Shown here: positions 11,401-23,125 of the stretch, in pieces | How positions within the stretch are numbered: the stretch's first letter is position 1 | Layout: every line of letters starts with the position of its first letter | Assembly: GCF_019393635.1 (NCBI RefSeq) | Contig: NC_057863.1 | Span: forward strand, 621,607,791 to 621,671,790 | Direction: 5' to 3' | Length of the DNA stretch: 64,000 nt | DNA from: Dromiciops gliroides | Lineage: Eukaryota; Chordata; Mammalia; Microbiotheria; Microbiotheriidae | Notes under the pieces: model-generated | Databases searched by the model: none | What the model saw: only the letters and a program-made list of their open reading frames with translations | Told to the model about the DNA's origin: nothing | Program-made: the position numbers and the translations under genes

Positions 11401-11583
11401 CTCAATTTAATCAATCTTAACTAGGTTCAACTTCTGAGAACAACACCCTACTCAGGGACGGCCAGGTAGATTTAATCACAAGTAGGTACTCAGTCTCTCA
11501 GTCTCACCCAATTCAATCAATTCCAAATCAGACTTCAGGTGGGGGCTGCTGGGCATCTGCCAAGTCCCATTATTTTATCACAC

Positions 11584-11699
11584 TATCTATCATCTATCTA
11601 TCTATCAATCAATCAATCTATCTATCTATCATCTATTTATCTATCATATCTATCTATCACCTATCTATCTATCATCATAATTATCATCTATCTACAAAT

Positions 11700-11730
<31 letters not shown>

Positions 11731-11745
11731 CACATACTTATGTGA
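11584..11745 (+). repeat. (ATCT)n then (CATA)n microsatellite
   Basis: A second ATCT array grading into 'catacatacatacata' at 11702-11725. It directly precedes the plus-strand LTR-like element. Confidence 0.96.
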
Positions 11746-12185
11746 GAACCAGGGTGCCATCCCCTGCTGAGAAAGATATTGTGAGAACAAGGCTGCTGCC
11801 CCCTGACGAGAAGCATGTGACTAGCATCCTGGAAGTTGCCTGGTGTCTGGAAGTTGCTTCTATTTATAGAACCACCTGCAAGTCATGTCAATCAATGCTA
11901 CCAGCCAATTGGCTTGGAGCTTCGTGTAGGGACCGCCCCTCCTCCATCCCTTAGGAAGCTTCCACTCAAATGGACTGAGAAACTGTCTCTTTGGTGTCTG
12001 GGACAAGCTCGTGGTGGCAGAAGAAGCAGGCCAGGAGAGAGTCTCTTTCTTAAACTTTCTGAACTCTATGTGTTTTCTTTATTAACCTCTAATATACTTT
12101 AATAAATGCTTAATGCCCAAAGACTGGTGCTAAAAGCTTCTATTTTAAGGTGATCACACATTACATTTTAAACATCACATTTACA
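11741..12185 (+). mobile_element. LTR-like element, sense (copy C, related family)
   Basis: 'tgtgagaaccagggtgcc' start, CCAAT-type 'ccagccaattggcttgg', 'ggtggcagaagaagcagg', poly(A) signal 'tttaataaatgcttaatg' at 12099-12104. The order matches copies A and B read on the minus strand, but sequence identity is low. No internal retroviral genes were seen, so a solo LTR is the simplest reading. Confidence 0.5.
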
Positions 12186-12402
12186 TATATACATATATGC
12201 ATACGAACATATACATACACATGCACAGACATGGTAGGTTCAAGGGTGTAGGAGACTTGGCATTTAGAACCCGTCTTATATCTCCCACCTTTTTAATGGA
12301 AGCCTACTGAATAGCAAATAAGTGAACCTTGACCATACTGATATTTTTTTGATTGAGTAAATCTAGATGAAAGTCTAACTGAGGGTAAAGAACCTATAGT
12401 AG

Positions 12403-12557
12403 GGGCGGCTAGGTGGCACAGTGGATAAAGCACCGGCCCTGGATTCAGGAGTCCCTGAGTTCAAATCTGGCCTCAGATACTTGACACTTACTAGCTGTGT
12501 GACCCTGGGCAAGTCACTTAACCCCCCATTGCCCTACAAAACAAACAAACAAACAAA
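12403..12557 (+). mobile_element. Short SINE with perfect 16-bp target duplication
   Basis: Near-consensus. AAAGAACCTATAGTAG occurs at 12387-12402 and again at 12555-12570, straight after the (AAAC)n tail. A recent, clean insertion. Confidence 0.97.
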
Positions 12558-12708
12558 GAACCTATAGTAGATGGTCCCAGAGAGATCAAGGAGCTCATGG
12601 AGCTATGGAAGTTCACTTCTTGCTATGGTTTAGAAAGCCAGTCAATTCAACAAGCAATAAGGGCCTACTATGAGATAAGCAAACAAAATAGTCTATGTCC
12701 TAAAGCCT

Positions 12709-12890
12709 AGCTTTTTTAAACTGTGGGTTGTGACCCCATATAGGGTCATATTACTGAATGATGGGGTCACAAAAAATTTGGCAACAGTAAAAGGTTAGGT
12801 ATACCTATTTTATATACCTAGATACCTGGGGTCACATAAAAATTTCTCAGGAGAAAAGGGGTCATGAGTGGAAAAAGTTTAAGAAACCCT
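12709..12890 (+). mobile_element. Palindromic MITE-like element, copy 1
   Basis: Begins 'ttttttaaactgtgggttgtgacccc' and ends 'aaaaggggtcatgagtggaaaaagtttaagaa'. The ends are inverted copies of each other (TTCTTAAACT / AGTTTAAGAA). The middle is 'atttggcaacagtaaaaggttaggtatacc'. Same family as 36876-37048, 43153-43332 and 50996-51171. Confidence 0.75.
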
Positions 12891-13182
12891 CTCCTAAAGT
12901 ATGTTGTTACATTCTACTGAGAGGAAATATGTAGTCTAACTTGGGCCATCTTTCTACCAGAGATATAACTAGGACAGGATAACTGGGGCTTTGACCCAAG
13001 GTAGTGAAATTTAAAGGGTATCTCATACCACTGGCACTGTTATAGAAACACCTGAGCCTAGTGTCTTAGCTAGCAAAAACTGTCAGTCAAAATAGTAAAT
13101 TTGCATGTTAAGTGCTTCTAATTTTTCCACCAAATGAAAAAGTGTCCAAACTGCTACCATTGTCTTCTCTCTTTTGATCTGT

Positions 13183-13530
13183 GTTGTTTAAAAATCTAAA
13201 TGTGGGTTCTAATCTGTCCCCCCCAGTTTTGGGGGGAAACTGGCTAAAATCACTGATAAATTCACCAAGATGCTTTTAAGGGTTTATTAAAAGATATAAG
13301 ATAGTAAAGAGAGAGAAATATTGAGAACAGATTTCTTATAGCATGGAAATCCTAGCCTTCCTAACCTCCCACATGAAGTCCTGCCACCAAGCCTATTTCT
13401 CAAACCCAAAGAGGAAGAACCCCTCCGCCAGCATCTGCTTCCTACTTCATGTTCTCCTCCCAGAAATGGGAGGCTCCTCAAGTTGATTGGCTGATAGCTT
13501 TGATAGACAGTACCCACGAGCAAACATCAC
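13183..13530 (-). mobile_element. LTR-like element, antisense (copy B)
   Basis: Closest relative of copy A but without the SINE. Minus-strand reading: CCAAT-type 'cagccaatcaac', later AATAAACCC (complement at 13284-13292), then the 'ctggggg' terminal segment. The sequence after 13530 differs from copy A. Confidence 0.6.
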
Positions 13531-13934
13531 TTCCTGACACCAAGGAACTGACCACACGGCAAGCCCTCAGATGCCTTCTCCTCATGGCGGAGCTTTCCTA
13601 CAGTAACTCTCCAGCAGGTGGCTCACTCCAATCGTTACAGATCCCAAATATGGACTCCAGATCACATTCTGGAACATTGTTGGGTTGGTAGGTCATGATG
13701 CAAAACTTCCCACTTACCTTGCTTCAGTTGCTCAGTGGAGACAGACCTAGACAACAGGCTTAGTGAAATATCGTTTGGGATATTTTTTGGCTTCTTATGG
13801 GCATATAAAGTTATCCCATCCTATGATTACAAATGGTTGATTTGGGGCCTCAAATCAACATGGCAAATTTTAATGCAACTCATAATTTCATTCTGAGATA
13901 TTCCCAAGGAGACTTCCCCACCCCAAACTCCATG

Positions 13935-13987
13935 GAGATTCCCAATAAACACACCAACATCTATTATACATAACTATCTTCTTTATT
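13935..13987 (-). terminator. PDPN: Candidate PDPN poly(A) signal and GT-rich element
   Basis: On the minus strand AATAAA (13987-13982) is followed about 27 nt later by GATGTTGGTGTGTTT, a typical GU-rich downstream element. Cleavage would fall around 13960. It is the best-formed signal in the 2.3 kb after the stop codon. Confidence 0.6.
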
Positions 13988-15264
13988 TGAAAATGTCTAC
14001 ACTGCATTAAACAGTGTTAAGAAACCCAGTGTCCTGTCCCAGCAGGCATTGGGTCCAGTGTATAACTTGGGATGGACTCTTTTATTTTTTCATGGAGCTG
14101 GGAAGAGAAGAAGGGAGAAGTGGTAGGAAACAAAATTTTTAAGGGAATTGTTATAAACCACTAACCAGAAATTTAAAAGGTAGGGGAAGGGGAGATGACT
14201 TGAAGGGCATGGTGTTTATAAGTTCTTCTTCCAATCACACTTTATTGGAGCATCTGCTTCCATCTCTTGTGTATTTAATTTGGAAAATGTTGCCGATAGG
14301 TTCACCCTAGAGTAGATTATTTAAAATAACATCCAAATGTCAGTACAAGAGAAGAAACCTGAGAGAGGAACAAGCTGTATTTCTCAGGCAATGGCTTCCC
14401 ATCCTCCACCAATCCATTGGATAAATTGAAAGAGCTCGGGTTTGAAACTATACCCAGTCATTCCAGGATGTGTCAATGACTGAGGATGTCATTTTTAAAA
14501 AAATAACTCAACTGACCTTCAGCAAAGTGTGTGCTACATTTGACAGTACTGGGATGATGAGCTTGAATGAGAAAATTTGAGTCATTTCTCAATCTGAGAT
14601 CAATAAATGAAAAACTAGGAAAGTTTTTTTTCTTTGAGATTTATATGCTTTTTAAAAACTTACTGTTTAAAACTCAACTCTAGCTACACTCATTTTCTAT
14701 TTCATACTTTTCTCCAATGTGACAAAGGTCAAGGAGACAAATAAATGTAGGAAAACTGGTAGGTTCTGCTGCTTACGGGTGTATCCTGGTACAAGGGTCC
14801 TTCATGTTTTGGAGATATGTAGCAAAATGCTTTTAAGCCTGGGTCATATTAGCCACTGGCAGCTTTGTGGCTACAATGTATGATGTAGCCCAGTGGGGCC
14901 ATATGCTAAGGATCAGAGGGGTTATAGTGATGTGGTATTGGCATCCAATCAGAAACCAACCTTCTTTTAACTGGAGGACCACCCTTGGCCCATTCATTTC
15001 AAAGATTCAGAGGTGGGAGGCTGTCAGCTCAAAACATTGAGTCAGCAAGTCCTTTCTGGAAGCTTCTTAAGAAGCCCAGGAGGCCTTGGGTGTGGGGGAG
15101 GACTGTCTTCCAAGAACCATGGATTTCCTGTTTACTAACTCCAATGGTTGACTCCATGAGGGAGTCTTTGAAGTACTTTGTCCCAACCAACTAGAAACAG
15201 CTGTTCACTACATCACAAAAGCTTAAGATACTTTTTGATCACTGCTCTAGGGATCACTGTTTCT

Positions 15265-15540
15265 TGGGGAACAGCATGGGACAGTGAAAAGAGTCCTGAA
15301 TTTGGAATTAGAAGACCCGGGTTCAAATCCCAATGATGTTACTTACTGCCTGTGTGGCCTTGAGTAAGTCCCTTTACCTATTCTGGGCCTCAGTCTCCTC
15401 ACAGTGAAATGAGGGGGTCTGGGCTGGATAACCTCTAATGATGATTCCTGACATTTCTAAGGTTTGCAAAATGTTTTACATGCATTATCTCAGTTGATCC
15501 TCACAACAACCTCAGCTGTTGACACAACTTAGGAAATTCA
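15265..15540 (+). mobile_element. MIR-type SINE within the PDPN 3' UTR
   Basis: 'gacagtgaaaagagtcctgaatttggaattagaagacccgggttcaaatcc', 'tgtggccttgagtaagtccc', then 'acatgcattatctcagttgatcctcacaacaacc'. It lies antisense to PDPN. Confidence 0.7.
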
Positions 15541-15624
15541 CTCAACCTCAGTTCCCCTCATCTGTAAAATGAGTTGAGTTAGACTTGGTGACCTCTACAC
15601 CCCCTCCTTTCTAAATCTATGACT

Positions 15625-15740
15625 CTATTCTCCCATTTTAATAAGGGAACTGAGGTTTAAAAAGGGGAAGTGATCTGCCCAGGGTCACATAGCTAGTAAG
15701 TATCAGAGGCAGGGTAGGAATGAGGGGCTTTGTCTACTCT
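15625..15740 (-). mobile_element. MIR-type fragment, reverse
   Basis: 'aagggaactgaggtttaaaaaggggaagtgatctgcccagggtcacatagctagtaag', facing the previous copy. The two could pair as a hairpin in the UTR. Confidence 0.6.
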
Positions 15741-16270
15741 TCCCCACTGGCCCTATGAAGGTCCCTCCAGTTCTAGAATTATGGCCCTATGATCCCATTT
15801 AACATTTAACCCTGGTAGAGTGAATGTCAATATTTCCATATATTTTTTTGCTTTCAATAGTGACTGAGAGAAAAAAAATAGTGACTGAGCGAGCACATTA
15901 AGAACTTTCCAACACCATTGGGATTCTGTTGTTGTCATTTTGGTTGAATATGGGCTCACTGGTCATTGTTTCCTTGTTTCCTATTCATTGTTAGCCTTTT
16001 TTGTTTTTAGTCATGTCACCTACTTTTACAATGTGTATATATAAAAATAAAAAATGATTTAAAAATAACATAGGTCTGGAGTCACAGGCTGTAGGAGCCT
16101 TCTCATTTTCAGCTCAGGAACCCTTCGGAGAGTTTCGGAATCACCACGGATTTAGAACTGGGGGAGCAGCTCTTCCACGGATCATCTTCTCACATGGGCA
16201 CAGGAAGCTAAAATAGGAGCTCTCTTTAAAAAATAAAATAGTTGGCAGAAGGACACGATTATCCAGTCAT

Positions 16271-16277
16271 CTATGGT
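16271..16277 (-). CDS. PDPN: PDPN coding exon 6: last residue and stop
   Basis: A long pyrimidine tract ending ACCACAG is followed by ACCATAG. The first A completes Ser144 (TCA), CCA is Pro145 and TAG is the stop, reproducing the mammalian SP terminus. Although only 7 coding bases remain, the acceptor quality and exact phase fit make this convincing. The exon continues as the 3' UTR. Confidence 0.85.
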
Positions 16278-19200
16278 CTGTGGTAAAAGAAGAAAAAGGA
16301 AATTGTCAATTGGTTGTTTGACGGTCAGTATACTACTACCTATTCCTCAGCATTTCCATAAATAGAGAGTTGGAATGGGAGTCAGAAAGACCTGGGTTCA
16401 AAGCTTGCCTTTGATGGTTATTAGATAAATGACCCTGGGCAAGTTACTTAACTTCCCTAAACCTCAGTTTCCTTATTTGCAAAATGAGGAGGTTTGACTA
16501 ATTACCTGTATGGTCCCTCCCAGTTCTAAATCTGTGATTTTATAATCCATGTAGTCTCTTTCCTCACTAAGTACTGGTTCTCTGGTACTACCCCACCCCC
16601 ATATTTCTAGTGCATTTTCATAATCACTACCAGTGACAGATTTCCAGGCACCCGAAAGAGTGAATTCAGAGGAAATTTGGGCAGCCAGGGGGCACAGAGG
16701 GTAGAGTAGCAGGCCTGGAATCAAGAAGACCCAAGTTCAAATCCTGCCTCAGATGCTTCCTAGCTGTGTGACCCTCAACAAGTCACTTTACCTCTGTTTG
16801 CCTTGGTTTCCTCATCCATAAAACAGGGCTAATAATAGCATCTACTTCGTTGTGAGGATCCAATGATGTAATAATTGCAAGGTGCTTGGCACAGTGCCTG
16901 GTACACAGTAAGCACTCTATACATGGTAGCTATTACTAACTTACTATATTTACTTGCTGTGTGACCCTGAGCGAGTCACTTCACCCTGTTTGCCTCAGTT
17001 TCCTCATCTGCCAAATGAACAGGAGAAGGAATTGGCAAACCCCTCCAGTATGGGGTCAGGAATAGTGGGACATCACTGAAACAATTGAACAGACGAGTAG
17101 GTGCGTGTTGGAGCAAGCTTTAATGGGCTTGTGAGCTGATTAATTTTTAAATTTCCAGTGTAAGATTTTCCATCTCAGAAATCCAGAAATGGCTACAAAT
17201 CGGTGCCTGATTGATTGCTTTATTGATTTCTAGCCTTAAGAAAGTGTTAATAATGCAGATTAAATTTAAAAGTGTGTTTGTACATTTTTTCCTCTAGAAG
17301 AGCCTGGTTGTTAAACATTTATTAGCACACCACTGCATTGCTCTCTAAACAATGCTGGAGCTCATCAAGAGTTCAGGAGAAGGCTCAGAGAATGGAGTAG
17401 CCACACTAGACTGGAGACCTGGTGCCTATAAATCAATAATCATCATAAAAATGGACATTTAGGGGCAGCTAGATGGCGCAGTGGATAAAGCACTAGCCCT
17501 GGATTCAGGAGGACCTGACTTCAAATCCAGCCTCAGATACTTGACACTTACTAGCTGTGTAACCCTGGGCAAGTCACTTAACCCTCATTGCTCCACAAAA
17601 AAAAAAAAAAAAAAGATTTATATGGGGCTTTAAGGATTGCAAAGTACTTTCATATCCATTATCTCATTTAAGCCTAACAACACCCCTGGGTTTAAGTGGC
17701 AATATAAATGTACCCTAATTCAAGTTTTAACTTAAAGCAGAACCCCAAAATTGAACAAGCATATTCACAAGTTGCCTATTTCCTGAACTAAATTTCTTCC
17801 TAGAAATTTACCTTCTAATATTAGAAAGTTCATTGCAGTGTGACCCAGGGTAAGTCACTTAACCCTCATTGCCGCCCCCCACACAAAAAAGTTCAGATAC
17901 AGTTCAGTTGGAGGCAGGAGGATGGTTCAGAGGACCTCTAAAGACCAGTGATAAGAATGATGATGATAACAACTAATAATATTTATTTTGTAAATTAAGG
18001 TTTTCAAAGGAATTATATATACACAATCTGATTTGCTCTTCATTGCAACCCTCTGAGGTAGAGGAATTACTAAAGGTCTTACTATCCCCATTTTATAGAT
18101 TAGAAAGCTGAGGCTTGGAAAAGGTAAGGGACTTGCCCAAGATCATACAATTAGGAAATGTCAGGGGCAGGATTTAAAAGCAGGTCTCTTCTAAGTACAA
18201 GTCCACTGTTCTTTCTACTCCAGCTCAAGGGTCCTCTGATAATTACACTAATCACACATGTATCATGTCAATATAGAGGTATTTACTTACGAGTACCTGC
18301 CCGACATTTTCCTCACGACTGCAATGACGATCCCAGCGATGATACCAATGGCGATCACAATTCCCAAAATGATTCCCACCAAGGCCACAGTCTCCAAGCC
18401 TTCTAACATAGAGAAAGAGAAGCAAAATATTGGTATTTCTCCCAGAACAAGATGAAGAAGGATAAAAACTATGTACTGGTAGCAGCATTTCCACTTTGAC
18501 CCAACATTCTACTCTGAAGCATGGATGGATTTGGACTAAGCTACATCCTATGGGACGTTAGGTTTCCATGTAGACCCAGCTAATCATAGCAGCAAATTTC
18601 CAAAATGTCTTATTGTCCTCTCATGCCCTGGGGACAGATTTCAAATCAGGACACAATAAAATGGCTGACCATGAGCTATTTGAATACCATATGGGTATGA
18701 ACAAGAGTCTTATGAAATAGGCTTTTGTCTATTGAGTTTAAGAACATCTCAAATTTGCTGTTAAGTATTAGGAAGAGTTTCGATAGAGCTGTTAAAATAA
18801 TCCTGATTTTCTAGTAACCATAAATTGCCATCTTGTGCATTTACAACTACTTCCCATCTGGCTTCAGTCTAGTCTTCCAGACTTATTTCACTCTACTCCC
18901 TTTTATATTCACTCCTTACCCTACCTGGTGTCCTTTGAACTCAATAGTCCATCCCTATCTCTGGTTTCTGTACCTTTGCTCAGATTGACCCCATGCCTAG
19001 AATGCATTCTCTCCTCACCTCAACCTCCTAGATTCCTGAGCTTATTTTAAGACTTCTCTGTGGTACCAGCTCCTATGGAAAACCTTTTTTGGTCTTTAGT
19101 AATCTTTCTTCCTCCTGAAATTATGTTGCATTTACTTATTTGTGCAAATGTTGCATCCCCCAATAAAGTGTAAGCTCCTTGAGGAAAGAGTCTCTTTTTT

Positions 19201-22200
19201 GTTGTTCTTTATAGCCCCCCATACTTAACACAAAGTCTTGAACAAGTACAAAGTCTTGAACTGCTTGACAAGCCTATGTCAGATTGGTTGGAATGACTGA
19301 CTTCACGTCAATAGCTATAAAACAGAGTGATTTAAAAATCTCTTGATTTGTCTTTTGATTAAAGAGCTAACTGCCCAGAATTTGCTTTGTTTCTTTTCTC
19401 CCATTCAATTGATCTTTCTTTCAAAGTTTTAAACTTGCTCTCTACAGTTGCTCTACAGTATAGCTTATGAATTCAGGTGATGACAAGAACAGTGGCATCT
19501 TTGGGTAACCCATTCTAGCCTACCTTTCTCAGTTGTTGGCTTTGTCTCTCCACCCACTTTCTCTGTAAAGAGATGTAATAACAGAGTGATGTTAGAAAAT
19601 TTAGCAACTGGGATTTAAACCATAATTAGAGGAGAAATTTGCCTCAGATAGAACTGCAAACTAGGTAGGAGACAACAAAAACAGGAGTGAGGAAGACATT
19701 TGCTAAGAAAAATGCAAAGTTAGTTTTAAAAAGATGTTAAAGTTCATTGCTGGTCTTAATTATTAATGTTTTTAATGTTTATAGTTTGTAAGATGAAGAG
19801 CTTGAATCAGCCTTAGAACATGGGAAAGGCTTAGAGCATGAATGTCAGAGCTAGAACGACCTTTAGAACACAGGACGACAGAGGCAAAAAGGAACTTTGA
19901 ATGTAAAATGTTAGAGCTGGGAGGGTCCTTAGACCATGAAATATTAGAATTTCAAACACAGAATATCAAAGATAGGAGGGACCTACAAATACAGAATGTG
20001 AGAAAAAATAGAATGTCAAAACTCGAAAGGACCTAAGAACACAGAATGTCAGACCTGTTCTATCTTAGAATACAAAATGTCCCAGCAGGGAGGCACTTGA
20101 GAAATTAACTAGCTTAATCCCTTAATTTTCCTCTTTTGAGGTACCTTTAACTAATGATACCTTGGTTATTCCCAACTGTTTTAGAAAGCAGGACAATCAG
20201 CCTGGCAGATATTTTATTTTATTTTATTATTTTTCAGAGCTGAGAATAAGACACAGAATTGATCTTTTTTTTTTTTTTTTTTGGTGTGGCAATTGGGGTT
20301 AAGGGACTTGTCCAGGGTCACACAGCTAGTAAGTGTCAAGTATCTGATGTCGGATTTGAACTCAGGTCCTCCTGAATCCAGGGCCAGTGCTTTATCCACT
20401 GAGCCACCTAGCTGCCCCCCAATCATTAATTTTCCAAGGTCATACTATCTCATTGGTGAATAGCACCCAGAAGCTAGGTCTCTTAATCAGGACCTATCAC
20501 TATTAAATATAAAGAGACTAGAATTCCCATTGTTTGAAGTATTGAATCCTAAGATCCCATAGTGGAAGAGAAGGGAAACAAATGAGAATATCTAATCTCA
20601 CCTCCCCTTCAGATGTTTAACATAATGATAACTGACATTTAAACAAAATGTTTGCGTTTCCAAAGAATATTACTTGCATCCTCCTGTTTAAGCCTTTCAA
20701 CAATGCTGTAAAGCCCTAAGAGTATTATTGCCCCCATTTTACAGATAGGGAAACTGAGTGAGGCTGACAGGATTTAAGTTATTTTCCCATGGTCAGAGGC
20801 CATAGGATGAAAAACCCAGGTTTTCCTGAACCCAAGTTTGTCTCTATAGGTAACTAAATGGCACAATGGACAGAGTGCTACGCCTAGACTCAAGAAGACC
20901 TGAGTTCAAATTTTGCCTCAAACATGTACCTCCTCTGTGACCCTAGACAAGTCAGCTCACTGCAATCTGCCTCCATTTCCTCATATGTAAAATGGCAGTA
21001 AAAATAGCACCTATCTCACTGGATTGTTATAAGGATAAAATGCAATAAAACTCATAAAGTACTTTATAAATTTTAAAGAGCTATATAAATGGTCGGGCAG
21101 CAAGATGCTGCAATGGGTAGAGTGCTAGGCCTGGAGTCAGGAAGGCCTAAGTTCAAATCCAGTCTCAGACACTGACTAACTGTGTGACCCTGTGCAAGTC
21201 CCTTCACCCTGTCTGCCTCAGTTTCCTCATCTGTAAAATGAGCTGCAGAAGAAAATGGCAAACGACTCCAGTATCTTTGTCAAGAAAACCCCAATGGGGT
21301 CAGAAGACTCAGACATAACAAAAAATCACTGAACACCACCACCAACACATGCCATGTATACTGTGCCAAGTGCTGGAGATACAAAGAAATGGCAAACCAC
21401 TCCAGTATCTTTGTCAAGAAAATCCCAACGGGGTTACAAAGAGCTGGACACACACACAAAAAGACTGAACAACAATGACAACAACATATAAATGGTAGCT
21501 AGCTCTCATTAGATTAGCCTTGTGGTCTTAGAGGGCTGACTGAGGCTGAAGGTCATTAAGTAATTTGCCCATGGTCACACAACTGCTTAGAGGCAGGATT
21601 TGTATCCAAGTATCTCCAAGTCCAGTATTCTATCCAATGGAGATAGATGTTCTTTGGGGCAATCACTGATTTTTTGTTTGTTTGGTTTGGGTTTTTTTTT
21701 GGTGAGGCAATTGGGGTTAAGTGACTTACCCAGGGTCACACAGCTAGTAAGTGTCTGAGGCCGGATTTGAACTCAGGTACTCCTGACTCCAGGGCCGGTG
21801 CTCTATCCACTGCGCCATCTAGCTGCCCCTCAATCACTGATTTTTAAAAGAGGCAAAAGCTTTCCTAAGTTGCCTTAATGACTCTCAAGCTCCGTTTAAG
21901 CCTTTTGAAAATCCCCTTAGGACATCTCTTGATGTCTTTCTTTTTTTCCCTCATCAGGTTGGTCATTGTCACTTTTATTTTTGGGATGAGTTTTTGTCTT
22001 ATTTGCAGATGGGGGAAACATTCACTAAGACAAGGTTTCCCCTTTCTATGCGCCAATGCAAATGCATGAATTTAGAAGAGGAAAAACAAATGTACTTTAG
22101 ATTTAGGTTGTCCACACATGCTTGGCAGCACACTTTTTCCTCTCCAGAATCTTCTATTGGGCTGAGGAGGTGTGGTCCATCTGAACAACTGGCAGAGACC

Positions 22201-23092
22201 CTGAACTATCATTCACACTCAAATGAAGATGGTCTGTGGCCAATCAACAAAAAATCAGAGTCGAAATGGGTGAACCTCCATGTACCTAAGAGTGGCTGCC
22301 GGGGGCAGTTAGGTGGTGCAGTGGATAATGCACCGGCCCTGGATTCAGGAGGATCTGAGTTCAAATCTGGCCTCAGACACTTGACATGTACTAGCTGTGT
22401 GACCCTGGGCAAGTCACTAGTAACTGCCTATTTCTGTAGCCTTTCTGGTTTGCAAAGTGCTTTCCTTACAACAACCTATGAATTAGGTAGGGCAAGTGTA
22501 CCAATCCCCATTTTAGAGTTAAGGAAAAAGGTGTACTTGGTATTCTCCAAACTCAGCATCCAATTGGCCACCTCCAGGCCTTTGCACAGATTGTTCCCTG
22601 TGTCTGGAACACACACCTTCTTCAATTCCTCCCATTAGGAAACTTGAGGTCCCTTCAAGGTTCAGTCCATGTGCCATCTCCTGCTGAACAGTGGATCATG
22701 CCAGAAGTGAAGTCAGTAAGACCTGGGTTCAAATCCCAGTTTCTGACACTAGTTGTGTGGCCATGGAGAAGCTGCCACCACTCAACTATAAAATGGGAAT
22801 AAATAGTACCTGTAGTGCCAAATTCCTGGGGCTGTTTGAGAGGCTCAAATGGCAGAATATACAAAAAGTGCTTTGTAGATTTTAAAGCCTTTTTTTTTTT
22901 TTTTTTTGCAGGGCAATGAGGATTAAGTGACCTACCCAGGGTCACACAGATAGTAAGCGTCAAGGATCTGAGGCTGCATTTGAACTCAGGTCCTCCTGAA
23001 TCCAGGGCAGGTGTTTTATCCATTTCACCACCTAGCTGCCCCCAACTTTAAAGCTCTTTATAAATGCTAGGTTCATTTTCTCAGGTAGCCTT

Positions 23093-23125
<33 letters not shown>

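Larger units (their letters stand above)
13960..16270 (-). other. PDPN: Probable PDPN 3' UTR
   Basis: About 2.3 kb from the TAG to a poly(A) site near 13960, in line with the roughly 2 kb 3' UTR of human PDPN. It is mostly unique sequence with MIR-type insertions at 15265-15540 and 15625-15740. Further AATAAA words on this strand at 14241-14246 and 14081-14086, and an ATTAAA at 15637-15642, could serve shorter forms. The length is inferred, not shown by transcript data. Confidence 0.6.
16278..18290 (-). other. PDPN: PDPN intron 5 (2.0 kb)
   Basis: GTAAGT to ACCACAG. It contains MIR/MAR-type copies at 16360-16540, 16679-16935, 16965-17090 and 17930-18230, a recent SINE at 17462-17615 and a SINE 3' scrap at 17834-17887. 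Confidence 0.85.

Noticed and set aside
12403..12480. tRNA-like A and B boxes in SINE heads, considered as tRNA genes
   Set aside because: The cloverleaf does not close and the downstream SINE body and A tail are present. These are SINE promoters, not tRNA genes.
1..13950. Search for PRDM2 exons downstream and LRRC38 exons upstream (neighbours of PDPN in other mammals)
   Set aside because: No exon-like segment with matching motifs was seen on either side. The intergenic distances probably exceed this window.
18291..18296. GTACTC as the sole donor of PDPN exon 5
   Set aside because: It is a weaker donor than GTAAGT 6 nt later and would lose the conserved YS. Kept only as an alternative.
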